A stretch of DNA of 64,000 nucleotides. It comes from JAFAGX01 sp035624215 (GTDB lineage Bacteria; Acidobacteriota; Terriglobia; Terriglobales; Acidobacteriaceae). The stretch's first letter is position 1. Each line of letters starts with the position of its first letter. The stretch spans positions 52,341 to 116,340 of the forward strand of contig DASPRY010000145.1 in the NCBI GenBank assembly GCA_035624215.1. The letters are read 5' to 3'. The notes under the pieces were generated by a model, which saw only the letters and a list, made by a program, of their open reading frames with translations, was not told the DNA's origin and did not search any database. This document shows, piece after piece, positions 56,849-64,000 of this stretch. Made by a program: the position numbers and the translations under genes.

Positions 56849-56911
56849 CATGTCATCCTGACGAAGCGAAGCCGTTCGCCCGCGAACGACTCCCGAGGAA
56901 GGATCTATGCA
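56849..56911 (+). repeat. dispersed repeat family A, copy 9
   Basis: CATGTCATCCTGACGAAGCG, a 7-bp stem (56873-56879 with 56882-56888), then CGAGGAAGGATCTATGCA. It lies between convergent truB and the exported-protein operon. Confidence 0.8.
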
Positions 56912-57262
56912 TCACTTCACGACAATCGGCGGAATGTCCGTGTAAGGCTCCGCCACCTGGATCGGATAAACCGTGGGTGCGGCGCGCGGATCCCGCGTCC
57001 AGACCTCCAGATAATTGGGTCCGGCAGGCACATTCTGCAGATAATACATTCCGTCCGGGCCTGCGTAATAAGTAGACGACCTGCCGTACTTCGGGTTGTA
57101 AATGGTGACCGCTACTCCGGCGGCAGGATAGCGAGCCCCGTTGGGATACGTGTGATCCAGTCGGCCGCGCACCACCGCTGCTGAGACGGTTTGCCCGGCA
57201 AACAGCAATATCAAACAAAGCGGCATGAGCCTGACTCCGGGCGTGAATCTCTGGAGGTTCAT
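56912..57262 (-). CDS. small exported carboxypeptidase-regulatory-like protein
   Basis: A protein of 116 residues with a signal peptide (LMPLCLILLFAGQTVSA). One beta-sandwich domain follows: VVRGRLDHTYPNGARYPAAGVAVTIYN, a GPDGMYYLQNVPAGPNYLEVW turn and IPPIVVK at the end. This is the pattern of carboxypeptidase regulatory-like domains, which act as structural or binding modules. Its start overlaps the stop of the upstream gene (ATGA), so the two are co-translated. Function unknown. Confidence 0.75.
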   Translation of the reverse strand: MNLQRFTPGVRLMPLCLILLFAGQTVSAAVVRGRLDHTYPNGARYPAAGVAVTIYNPKYGRSSTYYAGPDGMYYLQNVPAGPNYLEVWTRDPRAAPTVYPIQVAEPYTDIPPIVVK

Positions 57263-57882
57263 TGGTGCGACTCCTCACTTACCGGAACCGGAACAGGTGG
57301 TGTCCCTGTTCCCGTATATGCTGCCGGTATCGACCTGACCTGCGGCGCCAACTTCTGCAGCGCAATATTGTTCAGGCGGATTTGCCGGCCGTTTACGTTG
57401 ATTGCCACTTGCAACTTGTCTTCGGCACTCTTCAATGAGGACGGATCCAGAGATATCCGCGTCGGAGCATAATCTTGGTGGCCGATCACGAGGTCGGGGT
57501 ACTCAATGCCTCCGCCCGGGCTGGGCATGGTGACAATGGTGAGCTTGAACGACCCTCCGTCGCTGGCTTCGTATGTCGGGGGAACTGAGATAACGTCACC
57601 CGCGCCCAGCTGGGAAATCGGCGAGCCGTCCTGCGCATCCTTGAGCTGTCCATAGACTTCCCACGCCTGGTAGGTTGCAGCGGGATTCCACACGCTATGG
57701 GTGGCAAACACCATCACCACCACCGCGAAGTAGCCCGCAAATGCGCCGCTGAGTTTGATGGTCAAACCCTGAAGCGGGCCGCTGACATCGGCAGTGGAAG
57801 GCAACACTTTGAACAGAAAGAATGCCGGAATCACCGGCAGAAGGATGATCGACGCTAGGGTTACAAGCGGAAGAAGGGGCAC
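57259..57882 (-). CDS. unknown two-helix membrane protein
   Basis: A protein of 207 residues with two transmembrane segments (about 2-25: PLLPLVTLASIILLPVIPAFFLF; and about 43-63: AFAGYFAVVVMVFATHSVW). An extracytoplasmic domain with an immunoglobulin-like look follows (WEVYGQLKDAQDGSPISQL to LQVAINVNGRQIRLNNIAL). It ends in a Pro/Thr/Val-rich tail. Family not recognised. GTG 57882 is preceded by GAGGAGG at good spacing; the open frame extends about 63 codons upstream without support. Confidence 0.72.
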   Translation of the reverse strand: MPLLPLVTLASIILLPVIPAFFLFKVLPSTADVSGPLQGLTIKLSGAFAGYFAVVVMVFATHSVWNPAATYQAWEVYGQLKDAQDGSPISQLGAGDVISVPPTYEASDGGSFKLTIVTMPSPGGGIEYPDLVIGHQDYAPTRISLDPSSLKSAEDKLQVAINVNGRQIRLNNIALQKLAPQVRSIPAAYTGTGTPPVPVPVSEESHQ

Positions 57883-58418
57883 ACTCACCTCCTCGCGGTT
57901 TTCCCGCGGCCCCCTCTGGCCCGGTATCCTGACATAGGGCTTGGTGGCTGTCAAACAACTTCTTCGAGAGGCGCGCAACGCCAACCGCCAGCCCGGCGGG
58001 GTGGCCCGTCCTATCGGGAAGCGAAGGGCGGGAAAGAGCCACTCCCGAAGAAGGTCTATGGTTTTCTGCAAACCGCGGTTTGAAAGGGCGCGACTTTAGT
58101 CGCGCCGCCACAAATCACCTCACTGTCGTCATTCCGAGCCGTCCGCAGCCGCGCTCGCACCGCGAGAACGTGTCGACGAACCTGCTTTTCATGCGGCGCA
58201 ACTGCAAACGAACGCAACCGGTCCCGACCTCAATCGTGCCGGAAGCGGCGAACATTGTAAGGGCCCGGCGGACAGGAGTGTCCGCTCCACACAAAGATAT
58301 CTAACGTCCGATAACAAGTATTATGTAAACTACGCTAAACCACCCGCCAATCCTGCTCCATCCCGGTTACTGCCCGCCTTGCCGCCCCTTCGATACTCTA
58401 GGCACATCGAAATGATCT
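57883..58418. other. long non-coding gap filled with palindromic repeats
   Basis: I see no gene in this 536-bp gap. It holds the palindrome CAAACCGCGGTTTG (58069-58082), a hairpin with an 8-bp stem (58087-58106), a partial family A arm (TGTCGTCATTCCGAGC near 58126) and a 7-bp stem hairpin (58268-58285) like one at 63816-63837. It looks like a site where several repeat families have accumulated. Divergent promoters for the flanking genes must lie at its edges. Confidence 0.65.
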
Positions 58419-59324
58419 ATGTCTTCCCCGGCACTAACCCCGACGCGTCCCCGCACCAACTGGATCGCAACCGGTTTTGAGGGTGGCGCGGCCCTGCTCG
58501 CGCTGGGCCTGCTGCTTCTCTATCTCAATCCTTTTTGGCGGCTGGACGAAACTGGATATCTCGATCGCCGCGTGCACTGGTGGAATAACACTGGCCAGGC
58601 CGTGGCCGCGCTTGGCTTGCTGATGCTGGCGCTGGCGCTAGTCGGTTTAGTTGCAGCGTTAGTATCACGTTGCTTTCGCACCCGTCCCTCGTGGCCGTAC
58701 TTCGTCGCGGCCCTTGCGGTTTGTGGAATGGTTACGTGGATTGGCCTCGACGGCTTCACGCGCGACTTCCAGGCCAGCTTTGAGTGGAACGCGGCCGACG
58801 GATTTAAGACCTTTCAACTGCAAGGCTCAGAAGCGAATGCCGCGCCATCCTTGCCTGCAGCAAACCTGGTTTGGAGAACCATCATCGGCCTGCAGGTTCA
58901 GCCTCAGTTGCGCGGCTATTTTCGAGTTGTTGACTGGCAGCGAGCCAACGGACATATCGGCGTCTCGGTAGCTCGCGTCATTCCTATCGCGTGGCCGATT
59001 GGCCTGGGCAATGAGGGCGAAACTCTCGAGGATCCCGATGAGACCCCGCTCATGCAAGCTGCGGACAAGGGCGATCTCAAGACTGTCCGGCAATTGCTGG
59101 CATCGAAGGCCGATGTTAACGCCCGCGACCAGAGCGGCGAAAGCGCGTTGATTCACGCCTGCCGCAATCCTCACGCCAGCGTTGAACTGGTCAAGGCGCT
59201 CATGGCTGCCGGCGCCGATCTCAACATCCGTGGCCACAACGACTACACTGCTCTGGGATGGGCCGCCGTCCGCGGCAACACCGCGGTTGCGCAACTGCTG
59301 CGCAGAGCCGGCGCAAAACCATGA
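58419..59324 (+). CDS. membrane-anchored ankyrin-repeat protein
   Basis: A protein of 301 residues. Three transmembrane helices are at about 24-40, 60-86 and 94-110. A periplasmic-side or linker region runs to about 200, then three ankyrin repeats: DETPLMQAADKGDLKTVRQLLASKADVN, GESALIHACRNPHASVELVKALMAAGADLN and DYTALGWAAVRGNTAVAQLLRRAGA. Ankyrins mediate protein contacts, and the partner is unknown. The combination suggests a membrane sensor or scaffold. Confidence 0.82.
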   Translation: MSSPALTPTRPRTNWIATGFEGGAALLALGLLLLYLNPFWRLDETGYLDRRVHWWNNTGQAVAALGLLMLALALVGLVAALVSRCFRTRPSWPYFVAALAVCGMVTWIGLDGFTRDFQASFEWNAADGFKTFQLQGSEANAAPSLPAANLVWRTIIGLQVQPQLRGYFRVVDWQRANGHIGVSVARVIPIAWPIGLGNEGETLEDPDETPLMQAADKGDLKTVRQLLASKADVNARDQSGESALIHACRNPHASVELVKALMAAGADLNIRGHNDYTALGWAAVRGNTAVAQLLRRAGAKP

Positions 59325-59334
59325 AAGCTGTTTC

Positions 59335-59649
59335 TTAAGCGCTGCCTTTGAGCAACTGCGCCAAATCCTCTCGGAATCGCCGCAACTGCTCCAGCCTCTC
59401 CGGTGTAGCCTCGACCATCTCCTGCTTCGCCTGGAAGACCTTGCGACCTCCAACTTCGGTCAGCACGCCCATGACTTCCCCGACGGCCCAACCGGGTGTG
59501 CCCAGCATCTGCATGCCATCCGGCCCGGGTACCAACAGAGCGATGCAGTTGTCGCGCACCACTCCTACGCACCTGGGAAAGCGGTCAAAGGTTTTTAATT
59601 CGAATCCGGCGAGGTAGATCTGCTGCAGTTGCTCGGCGGGATCAGCCAT
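59335..59649 (-). CDS. unknown small cytoplasmic protein
   Basis: A protein of 104 residues, no signal or membrane segment. I do not recognise it. It has a beta-rich N-terminal half (IYLAGFELKTFDRFPRCVGVVRDNCIALLVPG), then a helical, charged C-terminal half (FQAKQEMVEATPERLEQLRRFREDLAQLL). It overlaps nothing and converges on the ankyrin gene. Its start lies at the edge of the repeat into which the IS element has inserted, so its promoter may have been displaced or changed by that insertion. Confidence 0.65.
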   Translation of the reverse strand: MADPAEQLQQIYLAGFELKTFDRFPRCVGVVRDNCIALLVPGPDGMQMLGTPGWAVGEVMGVLTEVGGRKVFQAKQEMVEATPERLEQLRRFREDLAQLLKGSA

Positions 59650-59696
59650 GAGAAATGCTGAAGTCAGAAGTCAGAATGAAGAAGTAACGGCTTAGT

Positions 59697-59704
59697 CTGA
59701 CTCC
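59697..59704 (+). repeat. 8-bp target-site duplication, left
   Basis: CTGACTCC directly before the element, repeated exactly at 61796-61803 after it. Eight bases is the usual duplication length for the IS1595 family. An intact duplication implies fairly recent insertion. Confidence 0.92.
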
Positions 59705-59730
59705 GGTAATTATCCCTTGACAGTAGGTAC
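59705..59730 (+). repeat. left terminal inverted repeat
   Basis: 26 bases matching the reverse complement of 61770-61795 without mismatch. It contains TTGACA at 59717-59722, a possible inward -35 for the transposase. Confidence 0.95.
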
Positions 59731-59757
59731 TGCTACCTTCAGAGTAGGTAAACGGTC

Positions 59758-60714
59758 ATGGCACACAACAATCGCAAGCAAAACATGAAGCCGTATACGC
59801 TGAAGGATTTCCAGAAGCAGTTCCCAGATGACGCGACCTGTCTTGATTGGCTCTTTCGCCGATTTAATCCTGACGGGATGCCCTACTGCCATAAGTGCGA
59901 GAAGAAAACCAAACACCATCGCGTCATAAGCCGACCTTCCTACTCTTGCGATAGTTGCGGGAACCACTACCATCCGACCGCCGATACGATTTTTCACAAA
60001 TCGCCGACACCGTTGACGATTTGGTTCTACGCGGTCTATTTGATGGCACAAACTCGTTGCGGCATCTCTGCAAAACAAATCCAGCGCGAAACCGGAGTCA
60101 CCTACAAAACCGCGTGGCGTATGTTCAAACAGATTCGCTCGATGCTGGATGAAAACGAATCTGGCAAGAAGCTCGGCGGGAAGCGCGGCCCCGGAGTTGA
60201 GATGGACGAAACATACATGGGCGGCGTTCAGAAAATGGGAGCCGGAAGAAAACCGCGCAACCCCAAAACTGCTGTGTTTGGCATTGCCGAGCGCCAAGGC
60301 AGAGTCAGAGCGTTTACCACTGAGAACGTCCAAAGTGCAACCCTGCTGCCGATCATTAGAGAACACGTGATGCCAAAGAGCACTGTGTTCACAGATGAGC
60401 GGAACGTCTACGACGGCGTTGGCTATACCACGGATGGATACTGGCATCGGCGGATTCAGCACAACGAGAAGGTCTACGTCATGGGCAACGTTCATACGAA
60501 CACCGTAGAAGGCTTCTGGAGCCTTGTGAAGCGCGGAATTGGCGGTGTCTACCATAATGTCGGTCGCCACTACCTCCAAACTTATCTGAACGAATACAGC
60601 TTCCGTTACAATCGCCGCTTCGATACGCAACCGATGTTCCTCAGCTTTCTCAAACAAGTTGAGAAACGCGATGCAGTAGTGCGTGAGAGCGTACCCACGC
60701 CGGAACCGTTCTGA
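59758..60714 (+). CDS. IS1595-family transposase
   Basis: A protein of 318 residues. An N-terminal zinc ribbon is bound by C44, C47, C64 and C67 (CHKC, CDSC). A helix-turn-helix-like region follows (QIQRETGVTYKTAWRMFKQI), then a DDE-type catalytic core: D150 (VEMDETYMGG), D213 (VFTDERNVYDG) and E251 in the family motif HTNTVEGFW. All key residues are present and the frame is uninterrupted, so it is probably active. It cuts the TIRs at both ends of the element. Confidence 0.93.
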   Translation: MAHNNRKQNMKPYTLKDFQKQFPDDATCLDWLFRRFNPDGMPYCHKCEKKTKHHRVISRPSYSCDSCGNHYHPTADTIFHKSPTPLTIWFYAVYLMAQTRCGISAKQIQRETGVTYKTAWRMFKQIRSMLDENESGKKLGGKRGPGVEMDETYMGGVQKMGAGRKPRNPKTAVFGIAERQGRVRAFTTENVQSATLLPIIREHVMPKSTVFTDERNVYDGVGYTTDGYWHRRIQHNEKVYVMGNVHTNTVEGFWSLVKRGIGGVYHNVGRHYLQTYLNEYSFRYNRRFDTQPMFLSFLKQVEKRDAVVRESVPTPEPF

Positions 60715-60718
60715 CTGC

Positions 60719-61783
60719 CTACTTTCGGTCGGACACTTTGCGCGTCGCCTTTTCTAGCGCAGCTTCAAAATCGGCCTGCGTGAATGGCGTCTCGTTTTTG
60801 CGCTTCTTTGCGCTATCCGAACCAGGGACGCCCCCGAGCTTGCGACCCAAATCTTCATCCGATAATTCTCTAATTTTTTCCATTTGTGGTTGCATAAGTA
60901 TGTCCAAAATTTTTGTTGCTGGCGTCACAATGGCGATACCTAGGTTCACTCCATGCTTCTGAACGTGATGGATCGCTGCTTTATTCATTTCTGATTCTTT
61001 AATGTCCCAATGGCCCTGCATCAGACCTAATAACTTAAAGGGGCCGGGAACCCAGATTTCCGTGATCCGTTTGTCGGCCAATTGAACTTTCATGATCTCG
61101 GTACGCCTGACAAAGACGGGGGAGCCGCTTAGTCCGCCAATCGAGCGGCCCTCGATGAGGTAAACATCAGTAAATCCAATTTCGGTCTGAATCTGCTCCT
61201 CGGGAATCATCGCGAGATTGCCATGTCGGACGATGGGCATATTGCGATTCTGACCCGGCGCACGCGTGAAAAGACCAGTTACGAACACTTCGTCGCCAAC
61301 ATCAACCCACTCACGCGACACAATATCATCACCCGTAACGAAATCCTTGGTGAGCACCCCCAGAAAGTCTGTGTCCGGCTGTTCGGCTATCTGAAGAATT
61401 GCTACGTCTGCTTTGTCATCTGTGGGATGGAAGAACCAGTACGGTCGCCAATGCTTCAAGTAGATCGGCTTTCCGCCACTCTTGGAGTTGACCAGTATGT
61501 ATGGTGTCCGATCTCTTAAATCCTCGGCGACGTGTTTGGCAGTGACGAAGTACGGATACCGTAGGTGCGGGAAATGCTTACTTCGGACATTCACAAAAAA
61601 TCCGGTTGCATCAACGTCCCCGAAAACTTCTCCTTCAGGGTTACGAATTGCCTCCCCGACAAAACCGACGCATTTCACAACCTCAGCCGGAACGCGCACA
61701 GTGGGATCGTATCCCTTCTCCACGGCAAAATGACCGCCGGGTGATAGGAACACAGTATCCGTATTGTGCGTACCTACTGTCAA
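60719..61783 (-). CDS. trypsin-like serine protease, IS passenger gene
   Basis: A protein of up to 354 residues with a chymotrypsin-fold protease domain. The triad is His84 in VTAKHVAED, Asp126 in DKADVAIL and Ser219 in GLSGSPVF; the spacings (42 and 93 residues) match trypsin-like enzymes. No signal peptide or PDZ domain is seen, so it is likely cytoplasmic. A helical, Lys/Glu-rich C-terminal tail (about 285-354) may bind a partner. The frame opens at a TTG inside the terminal repeat; GTG codons at residues 21 or 29 are more likely starts. It has no obvious role in transposition, so it may be a host-interaction, addiction or defence function. Confidence 0.85.
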   Translation of the reverse strand: MTVGTHNTDTVFLSPGGHFAVEKGYDPTVRVPAEVVKCVGFVGEAIRNPEGEVFGDVDATGFFVNVRSKHFPHLRYPYFVTAKHVAEDLRDRTPYILVNSKSGGKPIYLKHWRPYWFFHPTDDKADVAILQIAEQPDTDFLGVLTKDFVTGDDIVSREWVDVGDEVFVTGLFTRAPGQNRNMPIVRHGNLAMIPEEQIQTEIGFTDVYLIEGRSIGGLSGSPVFVRRTEIMKVQLADKRITEIWVPGPFKLLGLMQGHWDIKESEMNKAAIHHVQKHGVNLGIAIVTPATKILDILMQPQMEKIRELSDEDLGRKLGGVPGSDSAKKRKNETPFTQADFEAALEKATRKVSDRK

Positions 61784-61795
61784 GGGATAATTACC
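61770..61795 (-). repeat. right terminal inverted repeat
   Basis: Perfect inverse of 59705-59730. Reading inward, its TTGACA followed after 18 bases by GATACT could drive the passenger gene. Confidence 0.95.
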
Positions 61796-61803
61796 CTGAC
61801 TCC
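61796..61803 (+). repeat. 8-bp target-site duplication, right
   Basis: CTGACTCC, identical to 59697-59704. Confidence 0.92.
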
Positions 61804-61814
61804 CAGGTTTCGTG

Positions 61815-61858
61815 CGACTTTCAATTCTGCATTCTGATTTCTTTACTTCTGCATTCCG
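61815..61858. repeat. right half of a word-palindrome split by the IS element
   Basis: Words such as ATTCTGCATTCTG and TTACTTCTGCATTC (61843-61856) pair with GAATGAAGAAGTAA (59674-59687) and AGTCAGAAGTCAGAATG on the other side of the element, 13 of 14 for the best pair. Without the IS the two halves would form one intergenic palindrome. Confidence 0.65.
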
Positions 61859-62344
61859 CTACATCTTGTATCGCCCGAGGTCCTCGTCATTCAGGTTCTC
61901 CAGCCACTTGCGAAGTTCCTCCTGGCTGACGCGGTCGGAAGCGGAGGCCGCGAGTTTGGAATTTTTCAGAACCTGCTCGTCGACGAAGATCGGACAATCC
62001 ACCCGCAGGGCCAGCGCCAGCGCATCCGAAGGCCGCGAATCGATGCTGATGATGTGCCCTTCGCGCTCCAGCCAGATCACCGCGTAAAACGTGTCTTCTT
62101 TCAGTTCGGTGACCACAACTTTGTGCACCTGCGTATCCAGGCCGGTCAAAACGTTCTTGATCAGATCGTGCGTCATGGGCCGGGGCGTGCTGACTTTTTC
62201 GATCTCCAGCGCGATCGCGTTTGCCTCATAAATCCCCACCCAGATGGGCAACACCGTGTCGCTGCCGGAATCTTTCAGGATCACGATGGGCATGTTCGTA
62301 ACTGGGTCCATCATTAGACCGCGGATTTTCATTTCAACTTCCAT
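61859..62344 (-). CDS. bifunctional nuclease domain (DUF151) protein
   Basis: A protein of 161 residues with the BFN/DUF151 fold: EMKIRGLMMDPVTNMPIVILKD, LPIWVGIYEANAIALEIE, PMTHDLIKNVL and SIDSRPSDALALALRVDCPIFVDEQVL. Family members have been reported with DNase and RNase activity. A short C-terminal tail (EELRKWLENLNDEDLG) resembles a UvrB/UvrC-type helix. ATG 62344 has GGAG six bases upstream; another ATG lies three bases before. It follows miaB by 26 bp in the same operon. Confidence 0.85.
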   Translation of the reverse strand: MEVEMKIRGLMMDPVTNMPIVILKDSGSDTVLPIWVGIYEANAIALEIEKVSTPRPMTHDLIKNVLTGLDTQVHKVVVTELKEDTFYAVIWLEREGHIISIDSRPSDALALALRVDCPIFVDEQVLKNSKLAASASDRVSQEELRKWLENLNDEDLGRYKM

Positions 62345-62370
62345 CATGATCTCCGAGCTTGCTCCGTTTC

Positions 62371-63690
62371 TTATACCACCATTTCGCCCACCAGGCTGTT
62401 GGGAAAACACTCCAGAGCCAACACATTAACGTACTCTCCCGCGGTGAGTCGCCGGCCCGTCATGAAGTTCATGACTTTATTCTGCGAGGTGCGTCCAACC
62501 CACTGCTGGCGGGCTTCATTCTTCCCTTCAACCATTACTTCAACAATGCTGCCGAGGTGTTTTTGGCTCGCCTTCCGCTGAATCTCGCGCTGTTTTTCGT
62601 TCAAAATGGCCAGACGCCGGGCCTTCTCCTGATCCGGAATTGCATCGTTCAGGCGCAACGCCGGAGTATTGGGGCGCGGCGAATACTTGAAGCCAAAAAT
62701 TCCGTCGTACTGCACTTCGTCCAACAGGGACAAGGTTTCCTCGAACTCGGCTCCGGTCTCGCCAGGGAAGCCGACAATGATATCGGTTGTAATGCTTATT
62801 TCCCGCCGCGCAGCTTTGATCCAGGAGATGCGTTCCAGGTACTGCTCGCGGGTATAGAGGCGCTGCATGGCATCGAGCACGCGGGTCGAGCCACTCTGCA
62901 CCGGCAGGTGAACATGGTCGCAGAGGCTGGGGACCGATTCGATAGCTTCCACGATGTCGCGGCCAAAATCTCGCGGATGCGAAGTGGTGAAGCGCACACG
63001 CCTGATTCCTGCGGTCCCGGCTACTGCGCTCAGCAATTCGGCAAACGACTTCTTCCCTGCCGGATCTCTGTATGAATTTACGTTTTGCCCGAGCAACTGG
63101 ATTTCGGTATAGCCGAGATCAGCCATTTGCCGGGCCTCGGCTAAAACTGAATCGGAGGTTCGACTGCGCTCTTTGCCGCGAGTAAAGGGCACCACGCAGT
63201 AGGCGCAAAACTTGTCGCAACCTTCGATGATGGTGATGTAGCCGCGATGCGGGTTGGTGCGGGCGGTGAATTCAGTTTCGAAGCACGCGTCGGTTTCACG
63301 ATCGTCGAGGCCGGTCGTGCGCTTCCCTGCTTCGATTTGAGTAAGCATGCTGGGCAGGTTGCGGTATGAGGCTGATCCGCAAACCATCGATACATGGGGC
63401 GCGCGCTCGAAAATCTTTTCGCCTTCCTGTTGCGCCACGCATCCCAGTACGCCAAATTTCTTGCCCTGCGCCTGCAGCTTCTTGTAATCAGCGAGACGAT
63501 GAAAAACTTTCTGCTCGGCCTTGTCACGGATGGAGCAGGTGTTGTAGAGGATCAGGCCAGCTTCTTCGACCGTCGAAACCTGGCGGTATCCCTCCGAAAT
63601 CAGCGTGCCGATCACTTTTTCCGAGTCGTGCACATTCATCTGGCAGCCGAAGGTTTCGAGGTAGAAGGTTTTTTGCTGGTCTGCGGCCAT
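62371..63690 (-). CDS. miaB: tRNA-2-methylthio-N6-dimethylallyladenosine synthase
   Basis: A radical SAM methylthiotransferase of 439 residues that modifies A37 in tRNAs. An N-terminal UPF0004 domain has three Cys (FGCQMN, NTCSI, LGCVAQ) for the auxiliary cluster. The radical SAM motif is CDKFCAYCVVPF, and a C-terminal TRAM domain follows. All cluster ligands are present. It leads the minus-strand operon with the DUF151 nuclease. Confidence 0.95.
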   Translation of the reverse strand: MAADQQKTFYLETFGCQMNVHDSEKVIGTLISEGYRQVSTVEEAGLILYNTCSIRDKAEQKVFHRLADYKKLQAQGKKFGVLGCVAQQEGEKIFERAPHVSMVCGSASYRNLPSMLTQIEAGKRTTGLDDRETDACFETEFTARTNPHRGYITIIEGCDKFCAYCVVPFTRGKERSRTSDSVLAEARQMADLGYTEIQLLGQNVNSYRDPAGKKSFAELLSAVAGTAGIRRVRFTTSHPRDFGRDIVEAIESVPSLCDHVHLPVQSGSTRVLDAMQRLYTREQYLERISWIKAARREISITTDIIVGFPGETGAEFEETLSLLDEVQYDGIFGFKYSPRPNTPALRLNDAIPDQEKARRLAILNEKQREIQRKASQKHLGSIVEVMVEGKNEARQQWVGRTSQNKVMNFMTGRRLTAGEYVNVLALECFPNSLVGEMVV

Positions 63691-63738
63691 CCTGCGTCAA
63701 GTATAGCGCAGGTGGCGGAGGGCGCTACTAGCTACGCG

Positions 63739-63850
63739 CTTGTCATTCCGAGCGACTTGGAGAGGCCCATGTGGAAGTGCACGGCTTCAGCCGTGCCGAA
63801 AGGAGCTCCGCTCGACGGCGGACAACAATGTCCGCCGCACACGATACAGT
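63739..63850. repeat. composite of several repeat families before the FUSC-like gene
   Basis: A partial family A arm (TTGTCATTCCGAGCGACTTGG), then GTGGAAGTGCACGG with a 7-bp stem (63779-63785 with 63790-63796). This is the same unit found inside hpnE. Then the palindrome GGAGCTCC and a 9-bp stem (63816-63824 with 63829-63837). The last hairpin resembles one at 58268-58285. Confidence 0.7.
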
Positions 63851-63878
63851 CCGCCCCACACGATACAATCCCCTGCTT

Positions 63879-64000
63879 ATGGCAGATTGGGCCAGGGTGC
63901 TGGGACTTAGCCGCGAGGCAGTCATCCATTCTCTGAGGACGGCTGTGTCCACGGTGATCTCGCTGGTGCTGGCACGCAGCTTGAAGCTGCCGGAGTTTTA
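63879..64000 (+). CDS. FUSC-like membrane protein, N-terminal fragment
   Basis: Only about 40 residues are visible before the window ends (MADWARVLGLSREAVIHSLR, then TAVSTVISLVLARSLKLPE). A short cytoplasmic helix followed by HSLRTAVSTVISLVLAR is the typical start of FUSC/aromatic-acid exporter family proteins (YccS, AaeB-like), which have six N-terminal membrane helices. The call is tentative given the short fragment. Confidence 0.5.
   Translation, partial: MADWARVLGLSREAVIHSLRTAVSTVISLVLARSLKLPEF

Larger units (their letters stand above)
59705..61795 (+). mobile_element. complete IS1595-family element with a protease passenger gene
   Basis: A 2,091-bp element with perfect 26-bp terminal inverted repeats (59705-59730 and 61770-61795) and an 8-bp target duplication. 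It carries a zinc-ribbon/DDE transposase on the plus strand and, convergent to it with only four bases between stops, a trypsin-like serine protease gene. IS1595 members with passenger genes are known, so the format is established. A protease passenger is unusual as far as I know. The TIR contains TTGACA, a -35-like motif facing inward at both ends. Both genes are intact. Confidence 0.93.

Noticed and set aside
61781..61783. TTG inside the right TIR as start codon of the protease
   Set aside because: It has no ribosome-binding site and overlaps the TTGACA motif; downstream GTG codons are more plausible. I kept the open-frame limit only as the outer boundary.

Overview
The window looks like a chromosomal segment of an acidobacterium, probably class Terriglobia (Koribacter-like). 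This is inferred from gene content and order and from the abundance of short palindromic intergenic repeats, not from a database search. Coding density is high, both strands are used, genes often overlap by ATGA or TGATG, and GTG and TTG starts are common. There are no rRNA or tRNA genes and no CRISPR array.

Layout. (1) 1-1562: a TolQ/TolR/TonB-type energy-transduction operon on the minus strand, cut by the window edge. (2) 1787-17607: recN, ispH, then a near-complete hopanoid locus (shc, hpnH, an unknown gene, hpnA, hpnG, two zinc dehydrogenases, hpnC, hpnD, hpnE), an unknown gene and aroA. IspH supplies isoprenoid precursor, HpnCDE make squalene, Shc cyclises it, and HpnH and HpnG build the side chain. 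The two dehydrogenases are candidates for the poorly understood later side-chain steps. (3) 17736-20499: small exported or membrane unknowns and a ThiF/MoeB-like E1 enzyme. (4) 20657-28538: an outer-membrane biogenesis operon of a BamA/TamA-like Omp85 protein, a SurA-N-only periplasmic protein and a TamB-like giant. (5) 28820-35244: a pilin, a STAS protein, glmU, a YvcK-like protein, a TPR protein, a CYCYC-motif exported protein, lepB and a ketopentenoate-hydratase-family enzyme. (6) 35356-40898: carA and carB, separated by a GIY-YIG nuclease gene that sits exactly between inverted copies of a genome repeat, and by a small exported protein. (7) 41031-54365: a DHDPS/HOGA-type aldolase, then a TetR-led cluster for CoA-linked aromatic catabolism. 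It holds two enoyl-CoA hydratase-family proteins, an aldehyde dehydrogenase, a BoxB-like diiron protein, a glutaconate-type CoA-transferase pair, a three-subunit 4-hydroxybenzoyl-CoA-reductase-type molybdoenzyme and an amidohydrolase. (8) 54472-64000: ribA, rhomboid protease, truB, small exported proteins, an ankyrin membrane protein, a complete IS1595-family element, a DUF151 nuclease, miaB and the start of a FUSC-like gene.

The most unusual features are these. A 2,091-bp IS1595-family element with perfect 26-bp inverted repeats and an 8-bp target duplication carries a trypsin-like serine protease as passenger. A dispersed repeat family has constant flanks around a stem whose sequence differs in every copy but stays self-complementary, and one pair of copies brackets the GIY-YIG nuclease gene. 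A second, two-hairpin repeat has inserted in frame into carB. Comparable in-frame insertions, each a multiple of 3 bp, are inferred in hpnE, the DHDPS-family gene and, less surely, the hcrA-like gene. The aromatic cluster combines modules normally assigned to anaerobic and to aerobic pathways.
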